64,000 bases of DNA from Pseudomonas viridiflava (lineage in GTDB: Bacteria > Pseudomonadota > Gammaproteobacteria > Pseudomonadales > Pseudomonadaceae): assembly GCF_900585905.1 (NCBI RefSeq), contig NZ_UTVH01000001.1, forward strand, positions 248,001 to 312,000, in the 5' to 3' direction. Position 1 is the first letter of the stretch; each line of letters begins with the position of its first letter. The translations under genes were made by a program, and so were the position numbers. The notes under the pieces are model-generated. The model had not been told where the DNA came from. It searched no databases and saw nothing but the letters and a program-made list of their open reading frames with translations. Below are positions 14,733-24,545 of the stretch, piece after piece.

Positions 14733-15599
14733 ATGAATGCCACGGCGCGTCATCAGCCTCCCGCATCCAGCCGCAAGCCGGTGCCGCGTGGTGCCAGTCG
14801 GATGGTTGCCAAGGAGCCAATGTCGGCGCGTCTGCCTGGGCAAGGCGCGGGTCGTCTGTTCAAGAAGCTGGGCTGGCTGGTGTTGATGGTGGCGCTTGGG
14901 TATGGCGCGTATGAAGGCGCACAACGGTTGCTGCCGTACGCTGACCGACCCATTACCAAGATCAACGTGCAGGGCGATTTGAGTTACATCAGCCAGCAGG
15001 CGGTGCAGCAGCGTATCGCGCCTTATGTGGCGGCGAGCTTCTTCACCATCGACCTGGCAGCCATGCGCTCGGAGCTGGAACAGATGCCATGGATTGCCCA
15101 CGCAGAAGTGCGGCGGGTATGGCCCGACCAGGTGGTGATTCGCCTGGAAGAGCAGTTGCCGGTGGCGCGCTGGGGCGATGAGGCCTTGCTGAACAACCAG
15201 GGCGAGGCGTTCACGCCACGCGAGCTGGCCAATTATGAGCATCTGCCGCAGCTGTTCGGCCCGCAGCGGGCCCAGCAACAAGTGATGCAGCAGTACCAGG
15301 TATTGAGTCAGATGTTGCGGCCCATGGGCTTCTCCATCGTGCGACTGGAATTACGTGAACGTGGCAGCTGGTTTTTGACCACGGGCGCGGGCAGTGCAGG
15401 TCCAGGCATCGAGTTGTTGCTTGGACGCGATCACCTTGTCGAGAAAATGCGCCGCTTTATCGCCATTTACGACAAGACGCTTAAAGAACAGATCACGAAT
15501 ATTGCGCGTGTCGACCTGCGCTACTCCAACGGCCTTGCCGTCGGGTGGCGTGAACAGGCAGCGCCCCCGACGGACAAACCCGCCGTCGCGAAGAATTGA
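14733..15599 (+). CDS. ftsQ: Cell division protein FtsQ
   Basis: FtsQ is a bitopic divisome scaffold that binds FtsL/FtsB. A basic cytoplasmic N-terminus of about 45 residues is followed by one transmembrane helix (about 48-64). The periplasmic POTRA domain runs from [20 protein letters not shown], with [19 protein letters not shown], and the beta domain begins at [13 protein letters not shown]. The length of 288 residues is normal. It starts three bases after ddlB and is followed closely by ftsA. Confidence 0.95.
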   Translation: MNATARHQPPASSRKPVPRGASRMVAKEPMSARLPGQGAGRLFKKLGWLVLMVALGYGAYEGAQRLLPYADRPITKINVQGDLSYISQQAVQQRIAPYVAASFFTIDLAAMRSELEQMPWIAHAEVRRVWPDQVVIRLEEQLPVARWGDEALLNNQGEAFTPRELANYEHLPQLFGPQRAQQQVMQQYQVLSQMLRPMGFSIVRLELRERGSWFLTTGAGSAGPGIELLLGRDHLVEKMRRFIAIYDKTLKEQITNIARVDLRYSNGLAVGWREQAAPPTDKPAVAKN

Positions 15600-15613
15600 C
15601 AAGAGGCAGGACC

Positions 15614-16870
15614 ATGGCAAACGTGCAAAGCGGCAAAATGATCGTTGGCTTGGACATCGGCACCTCCAAGGTGGTGGCGCTGGTGGGCGAGGTCGCGGCC
15701 GATGGCACGCTGGAAATCGTCGGTATCGGCACCCATCCTTCCCGCGGCCTGAAGAAGGGCGTGGTGGTGAACATCGAGTCCACCGTGCAGTCGATCCAGC
15801 GCGCTGTGGAGGAAGCCCAGTTGATGGCGGGCTGCCGCATTCACTCGGCGTTCGTCGGCGTTGCGGGCAACCATATTCGCAGCCTGAACTCCCATGGCAT
15901 CGTTGCCATTCGCGACCGCGAAGTCAGCGCCGCAGACCTGGAGCGCGTGCTCGACGCCGCCCAGGCCGTTGCCATCCCGGCTGATCAGCGGGTGCTGCAC
16001 ACCCTGCCGCAGGATTACGTGATCGATAACCAGGAAGGTGTTCGCGAACCCCTGGGCATGTCGGGCGTGCGCCTGGAAGCCAAGGTGCACGTGGTCACCT
16101 GCGCCGTGAACGCGGCACAGAATATCGAGAAGTGCGTGCGTCGCTGCGGCCTGGAAATCGACGACATCATTCTGGAGCAGCTCGCGTCCGCCTATTCGGT
16201 GCTGACCGATGACGAGAAAGAGCTGGGCGTATGCCTGGTGGACATCGGTGGCGGTACTACCGACATCGCGATCTTCACCGAGGGCGCGATTCGCCACACG
16301 GCAGTGATCCCGATTGCCGGTGACCAGGTCACCAACGACATCGCCATGGCCTTGCGCACACCCACGCAGTACGCCGAAGAAATCAAGATTCGCTACGCCT
16401 GTGCATTGGCCAAGCTGGCCGGTGCCGGTGAGACCATCAAGGTGCCAAGCGTCGGCGACCGCCCACCGCGCGAGTTGTCGCGTCAGGCCTTGGCCGAAGT
16501 GGTCGAGCCACGTTACGACGAGCTGTTTACCCTGATTCAGGCTGAGCTGCGGCGCAGCGGTTATGAGGACCTGATTCCGGCTGGCATCGTGCTGACCGGT
16601 GGTACTGCAAAAATGGAAGGCGCGGTCGAACTGGCCGAGGAAATCTTTCACATGCCGGTGCGCCTTGGCGTGCCACACAGCATCAAGGGGCTCGCCGATG
16701 TCGTGCGTAACCCGATCTATTCCACAGGTGTCGGCCTGTTGATGTACGGCCTGCAGAAGCAGTCCGATGGTTTTTCGTTATCCGGCATCAGTAGCAATAG
16801 TGGCTACGCAGAAGAAACCAAGGCGCCGGTGCTTGAACGCTTCAAGCGCTGGGTCCAGGGCAACTTCTAG
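15614..16870 (+). CDS. ftsA: Cell division protein FtsA
   Basis: FtsA is the actin-like ATPase that tethers FtsZ to the membrane. It shows the phosphate-1 motif GLDIGTSKVVALVGEV, the phosphate-2 motif LVDIGGGTTDIAIF, and a C-terminal amphipathic membrane-targeting helix (LERFKRWVQGNF). The length is 418 residues. The ATG at 15614 sits after AAGAGGCAGG and yields MANVQSGKMIVG; a start six codons earlier overlapping ftsQ is less likely. Confidence 0.97.
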   Translation: MANVQSGKMIVGLDIGTSKVVALVGEVAADGTLEIVGIGTHPSRGLKKGVVVNIESTVQSIQRAVEEAQLMAGCRIHSAFVGVAGNHIRSLNSHGIVAIRDREVSAADLERVLDAAQAVAIPADQRVLHTLPQDYVIDNQEGVREPLGMSGVRLEAKVHVVTCAVNAAQNIEKCVRRCGLEIDDIILEQLASAYSVLTDDEKELGVCLVDIGGGTTDIAIFTEGAIRHTAVIPIAGDQVTNDIAMALRTPTQYAEEIKIRYACALAKLAGAGETIKVPSVGDRPPRELSRQALAEVVEPRYDELFTLIQAELRRSGYEDLIPAGIVLTGGTAKMEGAVELAEEIFHMPVRLGVPHSIKGLADVVRNPIYSTGVGLLMYGLQKQSDGFSLSGISSNSGYAEETKAPVLERFKRWVQGNF

Positions 16871-16945
16871 CTTCAAGGTTTCAAAGCAGCAAGCGGCGGC
16901 AATTGGCATCAGTCAAAAAAACTAGAGAATGGAAGGAGAGGGAAA

Positions 16946-18136
16946 ATGTTCGAACTCGTAGACAACGTCCCGCAGAGCCCGGTAATCAAAGTTATCGGTG
17001 TCGGTGGTGGTGGCGGCAATGCCGTCAATCACATGGTCAAGAGCAACATCGAAGGCGTCGAATTCATCTGCGCCAACACGGATGCTCAAGCGCTGAAGAA
17101 CATCGGCGCGCGTACCATCCTGCAACTGGGCACAGGTGTGACCAAAGGTCTTGGCGCTGGCGCCAACCCTGAAGTTGGCCGTCAGGCTGCCCTGGAAGAT
17201 CGTGAGCGCATTGCAGAAGTCCTGCAGGGCACTAACATGGTCTTCATCACCACGGGCATGGGCGGCGGTACCGGTACCGGTGCGGCACCGATCATTGCCG
17301 AAGTGGCCAAGGAAATGGGCATTCTGACCGTTGCGGTCGTGACTCGTCCGTTCCCGTTCGAAGGCCGCAAGCGTATGCAGATCGCCGATGAAGGCATCCG
17401 TATGCTCTCCGAAAGCGTCGACTCGCTGATCACCATTCCCAACGAGAAGCTGCTGACCATCCTGGGCAAGGACGCCAGCCTGCTGTCGGCGTTCGCCAAG
17501 GCTGACGATGTGCTGGCCGGTGCCGTTCGCGGTATCTCCGACATCATCAAGCGTCCGGGCATGATCAACGTCGACTTCGCTGACGTGCGCACCGTGATGA
17601 GCGAAATGGGCATGGCGATGATGGGTACTGGCTGCGCCAGCGGTCCGAACCGTGCACGTGAAGCGACTGAAGCCGCCATCCGCAACCCGCTGCTCGAAGA
17701 CGTCAACCTGCAGGGCGCCCGTGGCATCCTGGTCAACATCACGGCCGGTCCGGACCTGTCGCTGGGTGAGTACTCGGACGTTGGTAGCATCATCGAAGCG
17801 TTCGCCTCCGAGCACGCCATGGTCAAGGTCGGTACGGTTATCGATCCGGACATGCGCGACGAGTTGCACGTGACTGTGGTTGCTACGGGCCTGGGCGCGA
17901 AGATCGAGAAACCGATGAAGGTGATCGACAACACGCTTCAGACCACTCAGCCTTCCCAGGCTCAGCCAGCGGCTGCCCGTCAGGATTCGCCATCGGTAAA
18001 CTACCGCGACCTGGATCGTCCTACCGTGATGCGCAATCAGGCTCACGCAGGCGCTACTGCCGCGGCAAAAATGAACCCGAATGACGATCTGGATTACCTG
18101 GACATCCCGGCTTTCCTGCGTCGCCAGGCTGATTGA
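16946..18136 (+). CDS. ftsZ: Cell division protein FtsZ
   Basis: FtsZ is the tubulin-like GTPase that forms the division ring. The GTP-binding loop GGGTGTG is at residues 106-112, the T7 loop NVDFADVRTVM follows, a variable linker rich in Q, A and P runs from about residue 330, and the conserved tail DYLDIPAFLRRQ binds FtsA and ZipA. It has 396 residues. A very strong ribosome binding site (GGAAGGAGAGGG) precedes the ATG. It is separated from ftsA by 75 bases with no obvious promoter in them. Confidence 0.98.
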   Translation: MFELVDNVPQSPVIKVIGVGGGGGNAVNHMVKSNIEGVEFICANTDAQALKNIGARTILQLGTGVTKGLGAGANPEVGRQAALEDRERIAEVLQGTNMVFITTGMGGGTGTGAAPIIAEVAKEMGILTVAVVTRPFPFEGRKRMQIADEGIRMLSESVDSLITIPNEKLLTILGKDASLLSAFAKADDVLAGAVRGISDIIKRPGMINVDFADVRTVMSEMGMAMMGTGCASGPNRAREATEAAIRNPLLEDVNLQGARGILVNITAGPDLSLGEYSDVGSIIEAFASEHAMVKVGTVIDPDMRDELHVTVVATGLGAKIEKPMKVIDNTLQTTQPSQAQPAAARQDSPSVNYRDLDRPTVMRNQAHAGATAAAKMNPNDDLDYLDIPAFLRRQAD

Positions 18137-18187
18137 TGAAATCTATCAGGGGTATTAGGGTGATTGGTGTTCAGCAAAGGCCGGGTC

Positions 18188-18196
18188 TGCTATCAT
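18188..18196 (+). promoter_or_regulatory. candidate extended -10 promoter before lpxC
   Basis: TGCTATCAT fits an extended -10 (TGn plus TATCAT), 53 bases upstream of the lpxC ATG in the ftsZ-lpxC gap. There is no well-placed -35 (TTGGTG at 18164 is 21 bases away), which is acceptable for an extended -10 type. A separate lpxC promoter is usual in gammaproteobacteria; this exact site is inferred. Confidence 0.4.
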
Positions 18197-18212
18197 CGCC
18201 AGCCTTTGTTGA

Positions 18213-19160
<948 letters not shown>

Positions 19161-19193
19161 GTTCAGCTTTATCCTCTTTCCTTCTGTTTTTTG

Positions 19194-19221
19194 AGGCCAC
19201 CTTCGGGTGGCCTTTTTTTTG
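19194..19221 (+). terminator. Rho-independent terminator of the dcw/lpxC unit
   Basis: AGGCCACC-TTCG-GGTGGCCT forms an eight-base-pair stem with a UUCG tetraloop and is followed by an eight-T tract. It lies 34 bases past the lpxC stop. Confidence 0.9.
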
Positions 19222-19355
19222 ATTTTTTCCCCCGTGTCAGGGCTTCTGGCCCGGCAGGCTCGTTGCTTCAGGCAGGGAGATGATTGATTTTGATTTGAAC
19301 TGCGAAGGCGCGCTGTGCTGCCTGCTCATGACGGGTTGGTGACGGTTTGATGGTC

Positions 19356-19373
19356 TTTTCATGGGGCTGCCAC
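19356..19373 (+). promoter_or_regulatory. weak PhoB-box-like direct repeat before gspK
   Basis: TTTTCAT-GGGG-CTGCCAC matches the Pho-box pattern CTGTCAT-N4-CTGTCAT at 10 of 14 positions, with the correct four-base spacer, 55 bases before the gspK ATG. It is much weaker than the box at 22821-22838. It is plausible because gspK would need to be co-expressed with the rest of the secretion system. Confidence 0.35.
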
Positions 19374-19428
19374 TTGCTTGCAACATTGAACGTGTTGACT
19401 GGCGCATCAGGCTCACGGGATCGGTGTA

Positions 19429-20394
19429 ATGACGAGCAAACGCGGGCAACAGGGCGCTGCGCTGTTGATGGTATTGATGGTGCTGGCCATGCTGGCCGGA
19501 GGGTTGACGTGGATGGTCGAGCAAGGCCGCCAGGAAGTCGCCAGCGTGCAGCTGGTGCAGCAACGGGTGCAGGCCAGGGCTATCGAGACAGCCGCACTGG
19601 CCTTCGCCGAACAGGCACTGAAAGACCCGCTATGGCGCGCCAGTCCGTTGTTCTGGCAGGCTTTGCGCGGGCAGCCTCTGGACTACGATTTCATGGGCGG
19701 CAAGGCCAGCATCCAGATCATCGACCTGCACAGCTGTTTCAACGTCAACAGCCTGATCGGGCCTGAAGCCGAGCGTGCGCAGCAACAACTGGTGTATCTG
19801 CTGGGCGATGACATGGCGGCCGAACGTTTGACCCAGACGCTGACCGACTGGCTCGACGAGGATCGCCAGAGCCATGCCCAGGGCGCCGAGGACAACGAAT
19901 ACCTGCGCCTGTCGCCGCCGCGTCTGGCTGCCAATCAGTTGATGGTCGATACCAGCGAGCTGAACCTGCTGTTGCCTATGAACCCGCAGCGCGAAACCCG
20001 TTTGCAGCAGCTGTGTGCGCTACCGGAAACCAGTGGCTGGCGCCTCAACGCCAATGCGCTCGGGCTGGACAAATTGCCGCTGCTGGAAGCGCTGTATCAG
20101 GGTGAAATCGAGAGCAGCCTGTTGACCCGCCTGATCAGCGGCCGCCCTGCCAGTGGCTACAAAGATGCCGGTGAGTTGCGCCAGGCCATGGGAGCCATGG
20201 ACGACGACGCGTTCAATCGATTGAGCGAAGGGCTGCAGCTCAACAGCGATCATTTTCTGCTCAAGCTGCAAACCGAACTCGATGGCCAGGTGTTCCGCAG
20301 CCAATACCGTGTGGAAGCGCTGGGGGTGGTCAAGTGGTTCAGCCGGGTACCGGCGCAGGCCATGATTATTCGGGAGAGAGAGGTGGGGAGGTAG
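19429..20394 (+). CDS. gspK: Type II secretion minor pseudopilin GspK (XcpX-like)
   Basis: GspK caps the tip of the T2SS pseudopilus together with GspI and GspJ. The N-terminus is a prepilin signal (GQQGAALLMVLMVLAML): cleavage is expected after Gly, and as in other GspKs there is no Glu at +5. The long periplasmic part includes the SCFNVNSLIG segment and the WLDEDRQ region typical of the family. It has 321 residues. It is separated from the other gsp genes by phoX and the SoxB-like gene, and points toward phoX. Prepilin processing must rely on a peptidase encoded elsewhere, such as PilD. Confidence 0.9.
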   Translation: MTSKRGQQGAALLMVLMVLAMLAGGLTWMVEQGRQEVASVQLVQQRVQARAIETAALAFAEQALKDPLWRASPLFWQALRGQPLDYDFMGGKASIQIIDLHSCFNVNSLIGPEAERAQQQLVYLLGDDMAAERLTQTLTDWLDEDRQSHAQGAEDNEYLRLSPPRLAANQLMVDTSELNLLLPMNPQRETRLQQLCALPETSGWRLNANALGLDKLPLLEALYQGEIESSLLTRLISGRPASGYKDAGELRQAMGAMDDDAFNRLSEGLQLNSDHFLLKLQTELDGQVFRSQYRVEALGVVKWFSRVPAQAMIIREREVGR

Positions 20395-20435
20395 CGAGGG
20401 ATTGGGATGTCTGGTGCATCGCCGCTCCAAGTACC

Positions 20436-20588
20436 GTAGGAGCGCACGAGCAACGCGAGCCCGACGCCATCGCCGCTCGCGCTGTCGCGTAGCAAGCATT
20501 GTAGGAGCGCACGAGCAACGCGAGGCCGCGATGGCGGTGTCTCAGACAGGACGCCATCGCTGCCTCGCGCTGCTCGGGAGCTTCCTAC
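20436..20588 (+). repeat. Two REP elements in the gspK/phoX convergent gap
   Basis: GTAGGAGCGCACGAGCAACGCGAG occurs at 20436 and again at 20501. The second is a full doublet: its inverted mate ends at 20588 (CTGCTCGGGAGCTTCCTAC). The first has only a degenerate inverted partner. This is the same family as the doublets at 52515-53032 (GTAGGAGCGCCCGAGCAGCGCGAGG). No gene is present here; short open frames are by-products of the palindromes. Confidence 0.85.
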
Positions 20589-20612
20589 AGAAACCTGTTC
20601 GACGTTGTGATT

Positions 20613-22661
20613 TTAAACGGCCAGTTCACCACCATCAGCGCGCTGGATCACCACGGTTGACGCCCGTGGGCGCACCGTGCCGACTGTCACGTCAGTGGCC
20701 ACATCCGTGGACGGCCAGTTGTCCGGGTGCTGGATATTGATGAACATGCTCTTGTTGTCCGGCGTGAAGGTGATGCCAGTCACTTCCGAGCCGTTAGGGC
20801 CGACAAAGAAGCGCCGCAAGCCGGTCTGATTCTGCGCGTTGACCGCGACCTGCTTGCCCTGTGCATCGACCAGGTCAGTGGGGATCACTGCAAGCATCTG
20901 ATCATTGGTGTAGCTGGTGATGGTTGATTCACCGTTGTCGGTCTGTATCCACAGAATACCGCGGCTGTCGAAGGTCATGCCGTCAGGGCTGGCGAACTGG
21001 TTCAGTTCGGTCAGGCCGGAGCGGTTGACGTCCGGCGTGCCTGCGGCATTGGCGCCAAAGACGAAGATGTCCCAGGTGAACGAGACCTGATCGTCGGCGT
21101 CGTGCCAGCGAATGATGTGGCCGTGACGGTTGGGCACGCGCGGGTTCGCGGCATTGGCGGTGGTGCGGCTGGTGTTGTTGGTCAGCGTCAGATAGACATC
21201 ACCGTTGAGCGGGTTGACCGTGGTCCATTCCGGCCGGTCCATCGGCGTCGCGCCCACTGCGTCGGCAGCGCCGCGGGTGTTGATGATGATGCCCGGCAGG
21301 TCGGTGAATTTGGCTCCCAGGGTGCTGCCGTCAGTGGTCGGCGAAGCGACGTCCAGCAGCAGCCAGTTGCCGCTGCCATCGGCGTTGAAGCGGGCGACGT
21401 ACAGCTTGCCGCTGTCCATGTACTTGGCGCCGGTGGCCAGGCGATCACTCGGGTTGGCGTCTGCCGCTTCCCACAATGCCGTGGACACGAACTTGTAGAG
21501 GTATTCGTTCTGCGAATCGTCGCCCATGTAAAACACCACCGGTTTGCCGACGGTGGTCAGGCCCGGCCAGCAGCCTTCGTGACGGAAGCGGCCCAGCGCG
21601 GTGCGTTTGACCGGCAGGGTGCTGGCGTCATACGCATCGATCTCGACGATGTAACCGTAAGTGCTGGCTTCGTTGCGATAGTCGTCAGTGGCGCTGGCGC
21701 CGGTTGGCGTAACGTCGAAACGGCCGAACTCATTGTTCACCTCCGAAGGATCGCCTGCCGCCGTCTCCCAGCGATAGTTGCCCGCCGTTGTGCCGACGCC
21801 GATACGCACCTGATCCGCCGGGCGCACGCCTTTGTTGATGAATACGCCTGGCCAGTTCTCTTCGCAGGTCAGGTAGGTGCCCCACGGGGTGTAACCATTG
21901 CCGCAGTTGTTGTTGGTGCCGCGGGTCTGGGTGCCGCCCACCGAGAATCGGGTCTTGACGTGATCGGTGCCCTTGAGCGGACCTGACAAGTCCATGACCG
22001 ACGCCGTCGTGAAGCGGCGGTTCAGCGGATCGTTGTCCACCACCTGCCAGCGTTGACCGGACTTGCGCACGCGCACCACGCCGGCGCCATGGGCGTTGAT
22101 TTCCTTGCGTACTTCTTCGGCCGGGCGTCTGCCGTTGACCAGCGTGGCGCCCGCGGGATGCAAAGCGGTTTGGTCGATGTATTCGAAATTGATCGCGATC
22201 AGGCCATCGTCCGAGCTGCCATTGATCGGGAAATAGTGCATGCCGTCATGGTGCATGCCCATGGCGTTGGCCTGGTCGGTGGAGGTGTTGCTGCCGTCGC
22301 TTTTCCATGCTGCGGCATTGGCGTTGAGCGGCGTGCCCCAGGGAGCGAGAACGAAAGCGGTGTAACCCGCGGCAACCGTCACCGCATCGGTGCGCGAACC
22401 TGGAATGGAGTTGAAGCCCAACTGCAGTTTTGGTGTCGGGGTCGGCTCTGGCGTCGGTGTCGGCGTGGCCGGTGCGTCGTTGTCACTGCCGCCACCGCTG
22501 TCGAAACAGCCAGTCAGGCCGGTCCCTGCAATCATGGCAATGGCGGCACCGAGGCCCCCACGCACCACACTGCGACGGCTCAGGTACGTGTCCATCACGG
22601 AAGCCATCGGCGTGTTGGTGCTCAGGTTACGGTTCTCGTTGTCGCCGGTATCTCGACTCAT
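20613..22661 (-). CDS. phoX: PhoX-family (DUF839) alkaline phosphatase, Tat lipoprotein
   Basis: PhoX enzymes are calcium/iron-dependent monoesterases that release phosphate outside the cytoplasm. The N-terminus carries a twin-arginine signal (SRRSVVRGG, R29-R30) ending in a lipobox LTGC with C52, then a Thr-Pro linker (about 66-77). The body shows PhoX-type stretches: GNGYTPWGTYLTCEENW, GRFRHEGCWPGL, YMGDDSQNEYLYKFVS and SPDGMTFDSRGILWIQTDNG. The length of 682 residues is normal. It is divergent from the secretion operon, with a PhoB box in the shared gap. The arrangement resembles the P. putida xcp/uxp locus, where T2SS-secreted phosphatases (UxpA, UxpB) are encoded beside the machine; secretion here is inferred from that. 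Confidence 0.88.
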   Translation of the reverse strand: MSRDTGDNENRNLSTNTPMASVMDTYLSRRSVVRGGLGAAIAMIAGTGLTGCFDSGGGSDNDAPATPTPTPEPTPTPKLQLGFNSIPGSRTDAVTVAAGYTAFVLAPWGTPLNANAAAWKSDGSNTSTDQANAMGMHHDGMHYFPINGSSDDGLIAINFEYIDQTALHPAGATLVNGRRPAEEVRKEINAHGAGVVRVRKSGQRWQVVDNDPLNRRFTTASVMDLSGPLKGTDHVKTRFSVGGTQTRGTNNNCGNGYTPWGTYLTCEENWPGVFINKGVRPADQVRIGVGTTAGNYRWETAAGDPSEVNNEFGRFDVTPTGASATDDYRNEASTYGYIVEIDAYDASTLPVKRTALGRFRHEGCWPGLTTVGKPVVFYMGDDSQNEYLYKFVSTALWEAADANPSDRLATGAKYMDSGKLYVARFNADGSGNWLLLDVASPTTDGSTLGAKFTDLPGIIINTRGAADAVGATPMDRPEWTTVNPLNGDVYLTLTNNTSRTTANAANPRVPNRHGHIIRWHDADDQVSFTWDIFVFGANAAGTPDVNRSGLTELNQFASPDGMTFDSRGILWIQTDNGESTITSYTNDQMLAVIPTDLVDAQGKQVAVNAQNQTGLRRFFVGPNGSEVTGITFTPDNKSMFINIQHPDNWPSTDVATDVTVGTVRPRASTVVIQRADGGELAV

Positions 22662-22820
22662 TCATCAGGTCCTTTTTATGAGTAGGGTTTGGAAAAGGAA
22701 CCGGGACTGTAGAAGCCAAGTGTGATGATTCCTTGGCAGTTTTATTAATTAAGTGTCTTAAAATGTATGAGGTTATTTCAAATTGTTTCATAAGGCCGTT
22801 TTCCATGGCTCGTTAAAAAA

Positions 22821-22838
22821 CTGCCATCAAACTGTCAT
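22821..22838 (+). promoter_or_regulatory. PhoB box in the phoX / secretion operon divergent gap
   Basis: CTGCCAT-CAAA-CTGTCAT is a 7-4-7 direct repeat matching the Pho-box consensus at 13 of 14 half-site positions. It lies 48 bases before the SoxB-like gene and 160 bases before phoX on the other strand. PhoB normally binds such repeats in place of a -35 element, so the + strand operon is the obvious target. Whether phoX shares it is open; I saw no second good box facing phoX. Confidence 0.75.
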
Positions 22839-22886
22839 TTGCGATCGCCAAGATGCCGCCCCTGACAAGAATTAGCCTCAGGATGG

Positions 22887-24545
22887 GTGAAGATGGCTTC
22901 ATGGGCGCGGCGCGATGTGTTGGCATGGATGACGGCAGGCGCCATGGCGCCGCTGCTGTCGGCCTGTTCCAGCTTTCAGGGGATGGCAGGTGCAGGAAGC
23001 GGCGGGCAGGTGGACCTGCTGTACGTCGCCGACACCCTGGATGCGCGTCAGCCTGGCAAGCCAGTCGTCCCTGCCACCCGCCTCGGGCCTGCCAGCCGGA
23101 TCGGCCAGGCGCCCTGGATCAGCGGCGCCAATGCGCGCACCTCGACGCCTGATCAGGCACAGCTCAATCCCTTGCTCGACGCCGACTTGAGCCAGCAGGT
23201 GGAAACCGGCGGCTATCCGGTGCTGGGCGCGCTGCTGCAGCGGTTTCGCCGCGAAGCCGGGGAAGGCAACAGCCTGACCCTGGAAAACGGCCAGTGCTGG
23301 AACGGCAGCGGCCTGGCTTATCTCACCCACGGCCAGTCAGGCGTGCAGGGCAGTGCGTTGTTGGGCACGGAAGTACGGGTCAGCAGCGACGAGCGCCTGT
23401 TGTGGCCGCAACAGTGCGCCGGTCTCTACCGCCAGTTCGCTCATCCGGTACTGGGTGCGGGCCTGCCTGCTCAACTGAGCCAGACCCTGGGCACTGAAAG
23501 CGTGGCTTTCTTCAAACGTGGCGGCATCCGTATTGCGGTGGTGGGCATTACCGACCCTTATGCACGTGACCAGACCGCTTCGTTGCGCGAATGGAGCGAC
23601 AGCCTGCACCCGGTGCTCGAACGTGCGCGCGCCGATGCGGATCTGGTCATTGCCCTGGCCGATGTGGGCACCGGGCCGGGATTCTGGATCGCCGAGCGTC
23701 TGCCGCAGATCGACCTGGTGCTCTGCGCTCGCGGCCAGGACCTCTGGCCGCAGCCCATCGACGTGTTTCAGGCCTCTGGCAAGCGCGTACCGGTGGTCCT
23801 TGGTGGCATGCGGGCCAGCGGCGCCTTTCGCATTCGCTGCCAGCAGGCCAACGGGCAATGGCGGTTCGCTGCGCAGTTTGCGCCGGCGCTGAAGCAGACG
23901 CTAACCGTCGACGATCAGCTGTACGCCAGCAAGCTCGCGCAGGTGGCGCAACAGCAGCGCGCTGCCCATGCCAACTGGCTCGACCAGCCGCTGGCGCAGG
24001 CGCCGGAAAACCTCTATCGCCGGGATATACGTGGCGGCAGCTGGGACCGCCTTCTGCATGTGGCCCTGGCCAAAGATGCCAACAGCGCCGTGCTGCTGCC
24101 CGGTCTGCGCTATGACGTTCCACTGGGCAAAGGCCAGACCATTACCCGCGATCATCTGATCAGCCTGACCGGCAGCTACCCGGCGCCGGTCGTTGAGGTT
24201 TCTGCCAGGCAAGTGCCACGTGTGCTGGAAAACGCCGCCGAGCAACTGTTCGGCGAACCGATGCTGCTGGACAACAGCCAGGATCTGCCGCGCTGGATGG
24301 GGCACGCCTGGCAAGTCACCTACAGCGCCAGCGGCAAGCGGGTCGATGGCCTCGGCGAGCCGACCGGGCAGTGCCGCACGTTCGGTCTGGGCTTCGATGC
24401 TCAGGCTGGTCAGCCGCTCTGGCAGCATGTTGAAGCCTGGCTGCGGGCGCAACCCCAGGGCTGGCAGATCGCTCCGTTGCAGCTGCCGCAGATGCTCTAC
24501 GTGCAGGGCCACCCTGGTTGGCACCCGCGTGAGCGCAACAGTTGA
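22887..24545 (+). CDS. SoxB/5'-nucleotidase-like lipoprotein with lost metal motifs (UxpA-like)
   Basis: The overall layout is that of the SoxB/5'-nucleotidase family: a metallophosphatase domain, then a C-terminal domain with QDLPRWMGHAWQVTYS. A Tat-like signal (ARRDVLAW) runs into a lipobox LSAC (C27). The metal-binding motifs have decayed: the first reads VADTLD (D49 kept, L51 for His), the second ENGQ (Q136 for Asp), the SHNG motif is ADVG (258-261) and the GHTHD motif is ARGQD (281-285). Catalysis by the usual two-metal mechanism is therefore unlikely. It is the first gene of the gspC-N operon, overlapping gspC by four bases. The GTG at 22887 is used; an ATG two codons later is an alternative. 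It may be a T2SS cargo or accessory protein. Confidence 0.72.
   Translation: MKMASWARRDVLAWMTAGAMAPLLSACSSFQGMAGAGSGGQVDLLYVADTLDARQPGKPVVPATRLGPASRIGQAPWISGANARTSTPDQAQLNPLLDADLSQQVETGGYPVLGALLQRFRREAGEGNSLTLENGQCWNGSGLAYLTHGQSGVQGSALLGTEVRVSSDERLLWPQQCAGLYRQFAHPVLGAGLPAQLSQTLGTESVAFFKRGGIRIAVVGITDPYARDQTASLREWSDSLHPVLERARADADLVIALADVGTGPGFWIAERLPQIDLVLCARGQDLWPQPIDVFQASGKRVPVVLGGMRASGAFRIRCQQANGQWRFAAQFAPALKQTLTVDDQLYASKLAQVAQQQRAAHANWLDQPLAQAPENLYRRDIRGGSWDRLLHVALAKDANSAVLLPGLRYDVPLGKGQTITRDHLISLTGSYPAPVVEVSARQVPRVLENAAEQLFGEPMLLDNSQDLPRWMGHAWQVTYSASGKRVDGLGEPTGQCRTFGLGFDAQAGQPLWQHVEAWLRAQPQGWQIAPLQLPQMLYVQGHPGWHPRERNS

Noticed and set aside
20402..20740. 112-codon open frame after gspK
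   Set aside because: It spans REP elements and the antisense end of phoX.
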